Shown: piece after piece, positions 27,107 to 35,432 of the stretch
Numbering within the stretch: the first letter of the stretch is position 1
Layout: every line of letters starts with the position of its first letter
Assembly (NCBI RefSeq): GCF_016909495.1
Contig: NZ_JAFBFW010000001.1
Coordinates: forward strand, 992,001-1,056,000
Reading direction: 5' to 3'
Source: Pantoea coffeiphila
GTDB lineage: Bacteria > Pseudomonadota > Gammaproteobacteria > Enterobacterales > Enterobacteriaceae
Length of the DNA: 64,000 bases
Program-made: the position numbers and the translations under genes
Notes under the pieces: generated by a model
Databases searched by the model: none
What the model was told of the DNA's origin: nothing
Seen by the model: the letters and a program-made list of their open reading frames with translations, nothing else

Positions 27107-28087
27107 ATGAAAGCAATCACTTTTGAACAATTCGGTCCGGCCGATGTACTTAATATCAGTGAAGTCGCAGACCCACAGCTGCGCCCCAATGATCTGCTGG
27201 TTCGCACGCGGGCAGCGGGGGTCAACCGGGCCGATCTAACTCACCGACGCGGCGGGTATGGCCGCCCTGATTTTGGCGACTCGACGATTATGGGGCTGGA
27301 AATCGCCGGTGACGTTATTGCCGTCGGGGAGAATGTAAAAGGCTACAACTTGGGTGACCGTATTATGGGTATCGTCGGGGGCGGGGCTTACGCTGAAATG
27401 GCCCGCATTGATTACCGGATGGCTATGCCAGTGCCGGAAGGTATGGACTATATCCATGCGGCGGCCATTGCCGAGGTCTTTGTAACCGCGCATGAAGCGC
27501 TTATCCATCTGGGGAAACTGAAGCCCACGGAAACGGTACTGATCCACGCCGGGGCCGGCGGTGTGGGAGGTGCCGCCGTGCAACTGGCGCATGCGACAGG
27601 CGCGACGGTAATCACCACCGCGAATGCTGCAGCACACGATCTCGTTCGCCGTCTGGGTGCCGATCACGCCATTGATTACGTGACAGAAGACTTCTCCGAG
27701 GTTGTCGCCAGCAGTACGGATAACAAGGGGGTTGATCTTATTCTCGATTTTATTGGCGCGCCTTATTTTGAACGAAACGTGAATGCACTCAACTTTGGTG
27801 GACGTCTGGTGCAGATTGGCATCATGGGGGGGATTGAAAACGCGAAGATCCCGCTGGATCGGGTGTTGTACCGCCATCTGCAGATTATCGGTACGGTAAT
27901 GAAATCGCGTTCGCAAGAAGTGAAACATGAGATGTCCCGTCGCTTTAAAGAGTGCTGGTTAACTCGCTTCGGTAAAGATGGGCTGAGCCCGGTGATTGAC
28001 AGCGTATTTCCGCTGGCTGAAGCCAGCAAAGCTCACCAGCGTATGGAAGACGGCCTCAATGTCGGAAAAATTGTGTTGACGATGTAG
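27107..28087 (+). CDS. NAD(P)H-quinone oxidoreductase, zeta-crystallin/PIG3 type
   Basis: 326-residue medium-chain dehydrogenase without the structural or catalytic zinc cysteines. NRADLTHRRGGYG in the N-terminal domain and the nucleotide-binding loop HAGAGGVGGAAVQLA are typical of the TP53I3/PIG3 quinone reductase branch. It would reduce quinones or enones with NADPH. Last gene of the aldehyde dehydrogenase operon, followed by a hairpin at 28153-28184. Confidence 0.9.
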   Translation: MKAITFEQFGPADVLNISEVADPQLRPNDLLVRTRAAGVNRADLTHRRGGYGRPDFGDSTIMGLEIAGDVIAVGENVKGYNLGDRIMGIVGGGAYAEMARIDYRMAMPVPEGMDYIHAAAIAEVFVTAHEALIHLGKLKPTETVLIHAGAGGVGGAAVQLAHATGATVITTANAAAHDLVRRLGADHAIDYVTEDFSEVVASSTDNKGVDLILDFIGAPYFERNVNALNFGGRLVQIGIMGGIENAKIPLDRVLYRHLQIIGTVMKSRSQEVKHEMSRRFKECWLTRFGKDGLSPVIDSVFPLAEASKAHQRMEDGLNVGKIVLTM

Positions 28088-28553
28088 AGGACGCAAACAA
28101 TAAGGCGACTTTTCCTGCCTTTTCGTCACTAACCCCCTTCGCTATCTGGCATGAACAGCCCGCGCAATATTCTCTGGGCTGTTCAATGTCAGAGGATGTA
28201 TGAAGTACCGTCAAAAAAGCATCACTAATGGGTTAAAAGTGATACCAGAGTATTGCTGTTACATTGTTTGTCAAAGCTAAGTTCAGATGTCCGCTCATGG
28301 CACCAAACTGCTGTAGGCGAAGCCCATCAGGCTGCTTCGAGCGAACAGCTGACAAAAGGCCAAATGACGAAACGTCGTAGACAAGCGGCTGCACAAAAGA
28401 TCCAGATGCATCCCGTCAGTCCAACAATACGGCAGGTTCGTCTTTCCTGGGTTACATCAACTCTGCTGGAGATTTGTCATGCAAATAAGATGCAAAGCTC
28501 GTTTTATCAGCATGTCGAGTATTATTCTGTGAACAATTCTCAGGAGGTAAAAT
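28088..28553. other. Intergenic region with hairpin, no supported gene
   Basis: About 460 bases. GAACAGCCC (28153-28161) pairs with GGGCTGTTC (28176-28184), a likely terminator for the preceding operon though without a T-run. The sequence near 28339 resembles the 18-bp repeat. A reading frame across 28253-28588 has no family resemblance and overlaps the next gene; I reject it. Confidence 0.45.
28153..28184 (+). terminator. Candidate terminator hairpin after quinone oxidoreductase
   Basis: Nine-base perfect stem with a 14-base loop, 65 bases after the stop codon. There is no downstream U-tract, so the assignment is tentative. Confidence 0.4.
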
Positions 28554-28868
28554 ATGAAAAAGCTTCTGGTATGTTGTTTGTTTGGTAATACAGCAAATTC
28601 TCTCGCCAAAAGGATGCAGTTGCTGGCAGAAAAAAAGGACTACAATCTCATTATTAGCGCTGTGGGTCTGGATAATTTTGCCAGTGTAGCTCCCGCTTTT
28701 GACGGTTTTCTGATTGCACCACACATTCAGTACAAGGTCTCCGAGATTGAAAAAATTGTCGGGGACTCTCGTTCAATTGCAATTATTGAAAGTCTGCCCT
28801 ATGCGTCACTCAACGCGGAGAAAGTTTTAGCGTTTGTGATGGAACAGATGCCTGAACTGACATTCTGA
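28554..28868 (+). CDS. Solitary PTS EIIB subunit, lactose/cellobiose family
   Basis: 104-residue protein with the phosphocysteine loop at the N-terminus (MKKLLVCCLFGNTANSLAKRMQ; Cys7 or Cys8) and the FLIAPHIQYKVSEIEKIV strand-loop of EIIB-Lac/Cel. CAGGAGGT lies six bases before the ATG. No EIIA, EIIC or glycosidase gene is nearby, and a terminator follows directly, so it is expressed alone. It could act as a phosphate relay or regulator, or be left over from a lost operon. Confidence 0.82.
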   Translation: MKKLLVCCLFGNTANSLAKRMQLLAEKKDYNLIISAVGLDNFASVAPAFDGFLIAPHIQYKVSEIEKIVGDSRSIAIIESLPYASLNAEKVLAFVMEQMPELTF

Positions 28869-28875
28869 TACCAAA

Positions 28876-28896
28876 GGCCGCATGGCTTATGCGGCC
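28876..28896 (+). terminator. Terminator after EIIB gene
   Basis: GGCCGCA and TGCGGCC form a seven-base stem with a seven-base loop immediately after the EIIB stop, followed by a pyrimidine-rich stretch (TCCCCTCTT). Confidence 0.6.
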
Positions 28897-29022
28897 TCCC
28901 CTCTTATGTATGGAGTTTGTGCATAGCGCTGTAACCGACGTCCATAAATTAAAAACTGTGATGTACGTAATTTCCGCTTCTGGCACAGAGCTGTCCACGG
29001 CTACGATCAAGGACAGCTTTGA

Positions 29023-29040
29023 GCGAACAGCGGAAGTTCG
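29023..29040 (+). repeat. 18-bp direct repeat, copy 2
   Basis: Exact second copy of GCGAACAGCGGAAGTTCG (first at 24155-24172). Confidence 0.6.
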
Positions 29041-29186
29041 GAACGTATACTTACATCGAGGCGTCTTGAGCAATGGGGTGCAGGTCACTGGCATAAAAGG
29101 CGCGTCAGGTTTTCCGTATCCGCTCTGGTACCTTCATTGTCCAATGCACTTATCCGCGACTTCGTTTTCTCGATCTCATGAGAGAC

Positions 29187-29297
29187 TCAGGCGACATCTT
29201 CAGCTTTTGCGCATAGGACAATCACCATTCCGCTGGTATCGACCTCCACAATGTCCCCAGGTTCGGCATGCATGCTACTGATGGAGACAGGCTGGTT
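29187..29297 (-). pseudogene. Possible C-terminal remnant of an RraA-like gene
   Basis: On the minus strand the translation NQPVSISSMHAEPGDIVEVD followed by TSGMVIVLCAKAEDVA and a stop resembles the C-terminal strand pair of RraA/HMG-aldolase-like proteins, where relatives read V-x-PGDIV-x-aD-x-dGVvviP. Upstream the frame is lost and no start exists. The call rests on about 36 residues only. Confidence 0.35.
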
Positions 29298-29659
29298 TAC
29301 TGACCTGTCCCCTGTCCCTACCGGATCACATAAAGCGACCTCTGGTAAACATCGAATACATATATCATGAGCTGTATCGTGCTGACGTCCGAGTTCGGCA
29401 TCTTGCTAAGCATCTTAATCGCTTGTGAGCTATGACCTCCTGACGGCATAGAATCTATGCATCTTTAAGAGTACCCAAGTATAGAAGCATAGCTTTCAGT
29501 AATTATTGAGTATGAAGGACTGATCAAAAGAAACAATATAGGTAATCATCATAAAAGTTATTTCTCTCGTACTAAATAACCGTTATAGACTGAAATCACG
29601 GAACGATTGACCGAAGTGAAATCAACATTCAGCAATTCAATTAACGGGGGAGCGACCAT

Positions 29660-30379
29660 ATGGAAATCCACAACCGGACTCCAAATGTATATGACCTGCT
29701 TGAAATAAACAAAATCCTACTTTCAACTTCAAATAATGGTGAGTCATTTGAGAAAGACTTACATCTCAATGGATTCATAGAAAAACCATGGGGATATGAG
29801 TATAGAGTTTATTGTGATTCTATTTTTGATGTATGGCGCCTTCATATATCAAAGAATCTATCCACTTCAATGCATTGTCATATACTGAAAGTCACCGTCC
29901 TTATATGCCTAAATGGTGATGGCGAGACCAGATTTCTTGATGGTACACATCAGGCGTTAAAATCTGGCGACAGCATATATATTGCAAAAGGTGTGTTCCA
30001 TCAGACTATTTCTGGAAAATCAGGCATCGAATTAATTGAAGTTGAAAACCCAAGAAACAAATTCGACTTACTCAGACTTAAAGATAATTATGGCCGGCAA
30101 AATATGGCATATGAAAAGAAATCACAGGAACATGATCTTTTACCTCCTTTGCAACAGATATCTGCAGGCACATTGATCAGAGAACATGACCTACACAAAT
30201 TAGCATACTTCTCCGTCAAAAATCTTGATAGAAAAATGTTGAATGACGAGGATGATTTTATTTTTATTTCATTAGATGTAAAAAGCCATCTAATGGGAAA
30301 AATTCATATCCTACGAGCTAAAGATGCCATCTCAGAAATGTACTGTGGTCAGAATGTATTTTTAATTAACGTCCCGTAA
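29660..30379 (+). CDS. Cupin-domain protein with KPWG motif
   Basis: 239-residue cytoplasmic protein with a single central cupin barrel: KPWGYEYRVYCD, HISKNLSTSMHCH with the paired histidines, LNGDGETRFLDG, GDSIYIAKGVFHQT with the second-motif histidine. The KPWG start is shared with mannose-6-phosphate isomerase/ManC-type sugar cupins, though the glutamate of the first motif is not evident. The C-terminal third is unassigned. First gene of an AT-rich four-gene operon. A sugar-phosphate isomerase or metal-dependent dioxygenase role is possible; function unknown. Confidence 0.75.
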   Translation: MEIHNRTPNVYDLLEINKILLSTSNNGESFEKDLHLNGFIEKPWGYEYRVYCDSIFDVWRLHISKNLSTSMHCHILKVTVLICLNGDGETRFLDGTHQALKSGDSIYIAKGVFHQTISGKSGIELIEVENPRNKFDLLRLKDNYGRQNMAYEKKSQEHDLLPPLQQISAGTLIREHDLHKLAYFSVKNLDRKMLNDEDDFIFISLDVKSHLMGKIHILRAKDAISEMYCGQNVFLINVP

Positions 30380-30400
30380 CGCAATAAGAAGGAAAATGAC

Positions 30401-30976
30401 ATGTCTAATCCGACACGAGTAGTGATAATCACTGGTCCAGGTTTTCAGGATCACGATGTAGTTTATACTTACTATCGTTCTAAAGAGGAAGGATACGATA
30501 TATCTATTGCAACAAAGGATGGAAGTGCAGTGATAGGGAAATATGGCATCACTGTTCCTATGGATAAAAGATCCAAAGACAATATTAATTTTGATCAACT
30601 CAACGCCACTGATTTTGATGCTGTTATTCTCACTGGCGGTCATGAAGCGCCTGATAGAGTTCGCCAAGATCAGAGAGTTAAAGATTTTCTAAAACAGATG
30701 GTAACACAGGGGAAAGTTGTGGCTGGGCTCTGCCATGGTCCCTGGATTATGATTTCTGCCGGTATTCTAAGAGACAAACTCGCCTGCGCTTATGTTGGTC
30801 TGAAAGACGATAGGGTTAATTCCGGCGCTAACGTAATTGAAGCAGATGTAGTTGTCGACGGGAATATCATAACTTGCTCCTATTATGCCGAATGTGGAAA
30901 ATTTATGCGTCAGACATTCGATGCAATAGATAGATGGAAGCGCGGAGAAACTCTTAAAGAACCGCTGGTGGTATAA
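30401..30976 (+). CDS. DJ-1/PfpI-family protein
   Basis: 191-residue alpha/beta protein with the nucleophile elbow GLCHGPW (Cys111 followed by His), a DFDAVILTGGHEAPD segment carrying GGHE in place of the usual GGxxxP loop, and RVNSGANVIEADVVVDGNIITC in the C-terminal part. The family includes the PfpI/YhbO glyoxalase III/deglycase-type enzymes and isocyanide hydratases. Translationally close to the cupin gene upstream (21 bases) and the HAD gene downstream (4 bases), so one operon. Confidence 0.85.
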   Translation: MSNPTRVVIITGPGFQDHDVVYTYYRSKEEGYDISIATKDGSAVIGKYGITVPMDKRSKDNINFDQLNATDFDAVILTGGHEAPDRVRQDQRVKDFLKQMVTQGKVVAGLCHGPWIMISAGILRDKLACAYVGLKDDRVNSGANVIEADVVVDGNIITCSYYAECGKFMRQTFDAIDRWKRGETLKEPLVV

Positions 30977-30980
30977 TTCG

Positions 30981-31712
30981 ATGTTAATAGCAATGGATTT
31001 CGACGGGGTCGTGGTTGATGGAGTAGACGAATGCATGCTAATTACATGGAATGTATTACATGACAGACCTCTCAGTGATTTTAACAAAAATGTACTTCAA
31101 AAAATACCAAGTCTGATGGCTAAACGGTTCAGGAAATTAAGGAATTTTGTACGTCACGACGGTCACTTTATTTCCTCATTCACCGAATTTGGTAATGAGG
31201 CTATAGATAATGACAGATTCACTGCCATATATGAATCGATTCCAACTGAAGAAAAGGAAATATTTAGGGATAAGTTCATCCAGTATAGGAACCTGGCAAG
31301 AAGTATTTACCCTAGTTTTTGGGCTGAACTACACCGTCCGCTATTGGATGTTTCAAATTTATTTGAAACAGCTAATGATATCTATATTGTGTTGGGAAAG
31401 GATGAGGAGTCAATATCATTCATTCTAAGTAAATATGGTTTAAACATACCCGCGAATAAAATTTATGGGAGGATGACCGATAAAAACAAGACTCTCACCT
31501 TGCTAAAATCGATAGCCTTCGATAAAAACGAGGAGATTATATTTATTGATGACAATATCCAAAATGTTATTGATGCATTAGATCATGGCATTCAATCATT
31601 TTGGGCTAATTGGGGATACAACATCCCTGAGCATAAATTAATGGCCCTTCAAAAAGGAATTAATGAATTTAATACCGAGGATCTCTTGAAATTAGTCAAG
31701 AAACCCTCTTAA
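30981..31712 (+). CDS. HAD-superfamily hydrolase
   Basis: 243 residues. Motif I is AMDFDGVVVDG with the nucleophile Asp and general acid Asp two residues later; the motif II region reads YIVLGKDEES where a Ser/Thr is normally expected, motif III Lys lies in DKNKTL, and motif IV is IFIDDN. A helical cap is inserted after motif I. It is probably a phosphatase for a small phosphorylated compound. It begins four bases after the DJ-1 stop. Confidence 0.82.
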   Translation: MLIAMDFDGVVVDGVDECMLITWNVLHDRPLSDFNKNVLQKIPSLMAKRFRKLRNFVRHDGHFISSFTEFGNEAIDNDRFTAIYESIPTEEKEIFRDKFIQYRNLARSIYPSFWAELHRPLLDVSNLFETANDIYIVLGKDEESISFILSKYGLNIPANKIYGRMTDKNKTLTLLKSIAFDKNEEIIFIDDNIQNVIDALDHGIQSFWANWGYNIPEHKLMALQKGINEFNTEDLLKLVKKPS

Positions 31713-31754
31713 CGCGATATTATTTCAATTTTTCTGTATGAGGAGTAATAACCC

Positions 31755-32636
31755 ATGGCGAAAGAAATACTATGTGGTTTTGGAGTGGGTGTAGATGCCG
31801 TTGCAGGCTGGCTATCTTCTTATGGGGGAGAGGATTCTCCAAGCGATATATCTCGCGGTATGTTCGCTGGCGAAGTAGGTACTCCACGTCTTCTGAATCT
31901 CTTTGACCAGTTTAATATTCCAACAACCTGGTTTATGCCTGGTCATTCCATTGAAACCTTTCCTCGGCAAATGGAAGCAGTTGTTAATGCTGGACATGAG
32001 ATAGGGGTTCATAATTACAGTCATGAAAACCCAATATCTATGTCGCCTGACCAAGAAAGAGAAGTCCTTCAAAAGGGCATTGATATGGTCACAAAATTAA
32101 CAGGGAAGAGACCTACTGGGTATGTCGCTCCATGGTGGGAATTTTCTCCTGTAACCACAGATCTTCTATTAGAAAATGGCATCAAATATGACCATTCACT
32201 AATGCATCATGATCATCAGCCTTATTATGTCAGGAAAGGTGATTCCTGGACCAAGATAGATTATTCCAAGACACCGACCGAATGGATGAAACCGCTGGTA
32301 CGCGGAGAAGAGACGGACCTTATTGAATTACCCGCCAGTTGGACAATCGACGATATTCCTCCTTTCATGTTCATGAAAACAAAACCCAACAGCCAAGGTT
32401 TCATGAATCCCAGGGACATCGAACAGTTGTGGAGGGATCAATTCGATTGGGTCTACCGTGAGCATGAATATGCGATCTTTACTTTCACGATTCACCCGGA
32501 CGTATCTGGACGCCCGCACGTATTAATGATGCTCGAACGCCTCTTAACGCATATGCTTGGTCATCCAGGGGTGAAATTCCTAAAATTGAATGACATTGCA
32601 GATGACTTTGCCAAGCGATTGCCACGGATAAAATAA
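31755..32636 (+). CDS. Polysaccharide deacetylase (NodB)-family amide hydrolase
   Basis: 293-residue NodB-homology enzyme without a signal peptide, so it acts in the cytoplasm. Motif 1 is GVDAVAGWL with the catalytic Asp, motif 2 HNYSH (HxxxH metal pair) after GHEIGV, motif 3 [10 protein letters not shown], and a late [10 protein letters not shown] histidine. This pattern matches the PuuE/HpPgdA-type branch, whose members include cytoplasmic amidases such as metal-independent allantoinase. A small N-acyl or ureide substrate is more likely than a polymer. AGGAGT precedes the start. Last gene of the AT-rich operon. Confidence 0.83.
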   Translation: MAKEILCGFGVGVDAVAGWLSSYGGEDSPSDISRGMFAGEVGTPRLLNLFDQFNIPTTWFMPGHSIETFPRQMEAVVNAGHEIGVHNYSHENPISMSPDQEREVLQKGIDMVTKLTGKRPTGYVAPWWEFSPVTTDLLLENGIKYDHSLMHHDHQPYYVRKGDSWTKIDYSKTPTEWMKPLVRGEETDLIELPASWTIDDIPPFMFMKTKPNSQGFMNPRDIEQLWRDQFDWVYREHEYAIFTFTIHPDVSGRPHVLMMLERLLTHMLGHPGVKFLKLNDIADDFAKRLPRIK

Positions 32637-32674
32637 TGACACGGCAGCCGATAAGGCTGCCTGTTTTATGTATC

Positions 32675-33495
32675 TCAAACCATAAATCCGCTATTTTTTG
32701 ATAGTTCGAGAATTCTGTCTCTGATTCCTGATACGAGTGGGTTACGTAATGAGCTATCAATCCATACCAAATAGATAGAATTTATGGGGAGTCTCTCATG
32801 AACATTGACTTCAACGATCTGACCTCCTGCTATGCTTTGGGCGCATAAATACTCAGGCATCACAGTCCAACCAATATTTTCTCGGATCATTCTTTCTAAA
32901 ATTCGCAAATCCGGTACAGTAATAGACGGACGAAGCAGTGCAAAAAATCGCGAAGAATCCTGGAAAACCTCCCTTATCAATGGTAACTGTTCATCATAAG
33001 CTATTAGAGGAAGCTTCGACAGCGTATCAATCACGTCCTCGTTTTCTTTGAAGTTGTCTGCTATAAGTGACGCTACCACAACTATTAACTTTTCCATTCC
33101 AATTTCAGCATATCCAAATTTTTGTTTATCCGGCATAGAAGTTGTGAAACCTAGTTGACAACTTCCGTCCAGAAGACAGGTGTATATGCGCTTCCTATTT
33201 CCTGTCAAAACTTTAAATTTAATACCTTCATTGAATAGTTTTTTCACCAAGTACGGTAATTTTGACCACATTAATTCTGCTGGCCCGATGAAAGATACTG
33301 TCCCCGAGGACTTTCTTGTACGTGATCTAAGCATCGACAACTTCAGTTCAATTGTTTCTAAATCTGAAGCCACCAATCTCGCCAATTCCTCCCCATCCAC
33401 TGTAGCCACCACACCATGTGAACGACGAGTAAAGAGAACACACCCGGTAAAAGCCTCAAGTGAATGAATGTGGGCAGACATTGCAGGCTGGCTTA
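32675..33495 (-). pseudogene. LysR-family regulator truncated at its 5' end by an IS3 element
   Basis: The remaining reading frame begins inside the helix-turn-helix (SQPAMSAHIHSLEAFTG, then LFTRRSHGVVATVDG) and keeps a complete effector domain to FMV at the end. The first part of the DNA-binding domain is replaced by the insertion sequence ending at 33496, and no matching 5' piece lies beyond the other IS end, so sequence was lost. Any readthrough product would start in IS sequence and have a damaged helix-turn-helix. The gene converges on the deacetylase operon and may once have regulated that operon. Confidence 0.8.
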
Positions 33496-33530
33496 TGGAG
33501 TGACCCCATTCCCGTAGACATTCGCTGTCC

Positions 33531-34334
33531 TCACGACGAGGCCTTTTCGAAGGCCTCTGGACTGACGCCTCCCAGGTGACTGTGGCGTCGGGTCCGGTTG
33601 TAGAACACTTCGATATAATCAAATATATCAGCCCGGGCCATGTCCCGGGTTTTATATATCCGCTTTCTGATGCGCTCTTTTTTTAGCGAACTGAAGAAGG
33701 ATTCTGCCACGGCATTATCCCAGCAGTTGCCGCGCCGGCTCATGCTGGGTGACAGGTTATTAGCCTGGCAGAACCGTCGCCAGTCATCGCTGCCGTACTG
33801 GCTGCCCTGATCGCTGTGCACTATCACGCTTTCGGCAGGTTTACGCCGCCAGACGGCCATCAGCAGCGCATCCAGTGCAAGTTCACGCGACAGCGTCGGT
33901 TTCATTGACCAGCCCACCACATTACGGGCAAACAGGTCGATGACCACGGCCAGATAGAGCCAGCCCTGCCAGGTCCGTATATAGGTAATATCCGTTACCC
34001 AGACCTGATTGGGTTTCACAACCGTGAACTCCCGCAGCAGGCGGTTAGGTGCTATCAGTGACGGACGCCCTCTGGTCCCACGGGGTATCTTGTAGCCATG
34101 TACGGCCCGTATCCTGTTTTGCTTCATGATCTTGGCTACCCGGTTTCTGCTGCATGCTTCACCGACTTCACGTAAGTCGCAGTGAACCCTGCGATAGCCG
34201 TAAACACCGCCGCTCAGTGCATAAGAGTCGCGGATTAATTTCAACAATCGCTGGTTATCCTTTTCTCCTGCAGAGACAGGACAATGAAGCCAGACGTAAA
34301 ATCCGGCACGGGCAACTTTCAAAACCCGACACAT
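33531..34334 (-). CDS. IS3-family transposase OrfB
   Basis: 267 residues carrying the HTH_21 segment (ALSGGVYGYRRVHCDL) and the rve integrase core: DITYIRTWQGWLYLAVVIDLFA with the first Asp, VIVHSDQGSQYGS with the second Asp, and NAVAESFFSSLKKE with the Glu. It is read in a different frame from orfA and is expected to be made as an OrfAB fusion by ribosomal frameshifting near the end of orfA. Intact. Confidence 0.93.
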   Translation of the reverse strand: MCRVLKVARAGFYVWLHCPVSAGEKDNQRLLKLIRDSYALSGGVYGYRRVHCDLREVGEACSRNRVAKIMKQNRIRAVHGYKIPRGTRGRPSLIAPNRLLREFTVVKPNQVWVTDITYIRTWQGWLYLAVVIDLFARNVVGWSMKPTLSRELALDALLMAVWRRKPAESVIVHSDQGSQYGSDDWRRFCQANNLSPSMSRRGNCWDNAVAESFFSSLKKERIRKRIYKTRDMARADIFDYIEVFYNRTRRHSHLGGVSPEAFEKASS

Positions 34335-34381
34335 CGCGGCGATCGACCATATATCACGGTGATCGTTGATGAAGCGGTACT

Positions 34382-34666
34382 TTAGTCGGGCTCTCTGGCA
34401 AAGTACCGCGCTGCCTTTTTAAGAATATCCCGTTCTTCCTCAGTACGCTTAAGCTGCGCTTTCAGCCTGAGAATTTCCGTTCTGGCATCCAGTAAGTCCT
34501 GAGCCTGATGCCCGTTATTATCAGGTTTTACTGAACGGACCCATTTGTAAAGACTGTGCGCCGACACGCCGAGGCGTTCTGAAACGTCAGCAACGGAATA
34601 GCCCCGCTCAGTGATCTGGCGGACCGCTTCTTCTTTAAATTCAGGGGTAAAACGTGGTGTGCCCAT
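34382..34666 (-). CDS. IS3-family transposase OrfA
   Basis: 94-residue helix-turn-helix protein: RFTPEFKEEAVRQITERGYS, SVADVSERLGVSAHSLYKWV, then a leucine-zipper segment (EILRLKAQLKRTEEERDILKKA). It binds the IS ends and forms the N-terminal part of the OrfAB transposase. Confidence 0.93.
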   Translation of the reverse strand: MGTPRFTPEFKEEAVRQITERGYSVADVSERLGVSAHSLYKWVRSVKPDNNGHQAQDLLDARTEILRLKAQLKRTEEERDILKKAARYFAREPD

Positions 34667-34739
34667 AGACTCCTCCTATGCTCAAAATATAGGTCAGTTT
34701 TGTCTATGGGCTCGGGGTCACTCCAATGAGGCAAAAAAG

Positions 34740-35419
34740 TGTCTACGAAACCCGGGTCTATTCATACTTCGATGCCACGTCTTTGATCGAGTTGCGTATC
34801 TGATGAATAACGCACAGTTGCACTTCAGTCTGTGGATAAATGCTGTTAATCGCCTCAGGGAAGCCGGTCAGTCCGTCCACGCAATCGATCAGGATATCTT
34901 CAACGCCACGGTTTTGCATGCCACTCAGTATGGATAACCAGAAGTTAGCGCCTTCACTTTCCGACAGATACAGGTCCAATACTTCTTTTTTGCCTTCCAG
35001 ATTCAGTGCCAGAACGGTATATACAGCCTAGCTCTGGTAATGGCTTTCTTCGCGGATTTTGTAGTGACTGGCATCCAACCAGACAAAAGGATAGACCTTC
35101 ACAAGGGGTCGCTGCTGCCACTGTTTAAATTCGGGGATATCTTTATCGGTGACCGCACTGATGGTGGCGCTGGACACGCTTAACGCTTATAAATCCTCAA
35201 TTTCCCGGCCGATATCCTGATAGCTCATCCCCAGAGCGAACAGGCGGATGATCTTACGTTCTATCCCGTTGGAGAGTTTGGTCCGGTGCTTTTTTACCAG
35301 TTGCGGTTCAAACGTGCCGTTGCGATCACGCGGTGGTGCCAGTTCAAAACTACCGGTCGGTGTTTTGAGGTCTTTTTTACCAGAGCCGTTTTTACGGTTA
35401 GCTTCATTAGGTTTAACTA
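34740..35419 (-). pseudogene. IS256-family (mutator-type) transposase remnant
   Basis: On the minus strand the frame reads LAPPRDRNGTFEPQLVKK, FALGMSYQDIGREIEDL-stop, VKVYPFVWLDASHYK, SHYQS-stop, then VLALNLEGKKEVLDLYLSES, GVEDILIDCVDGLTGFPEAI and QLCVIHQIRNSIK. Two stop codons (near 35188 and 35028) interrupt it and both the N- and C-terminal parts of the transposase are missing. The left limit abuts the IS3 element. Confidence 0.85.
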
Positions 35420-35432
35420 ACTATTGACTGTT

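Larger units (their letters stand above)
28869..29659. other. Gene-poor stretch between EIIB and the cupin operon
   Basis: About 790 bases holding a terminator, the second 18-bp repeat, a possible RraA remnant, and from about 29450 a strongly AT-rich region that should carry the promoter of the following operon. It looks like a recombination scar zone between two acquired modules. Confidence 0.4.
33496..34725 (-). mobile_element. IS3-family insertion sequence (IS51-like group), 1,230 bp
   Basis: TGGAGTGACCCC (33496-33507) and GGGGTCACTCCA (34714-34725) are perfect 12-base terminal inverted repeats enclosing orfA and orfB on the minus strand. The outer flanks (CTTA on one side, ATGAGG on the other) do not match, so there is no target duplication; one flank was replaced after insertion. 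Confidence 0.88.

Noticed and set aside
28253..28588. Reading frame overlapping the EIIB start
   Set aside because: No ribosome-binding site or family resemblance; it runs through intergenic sequence into the EIIB gene in another frame.
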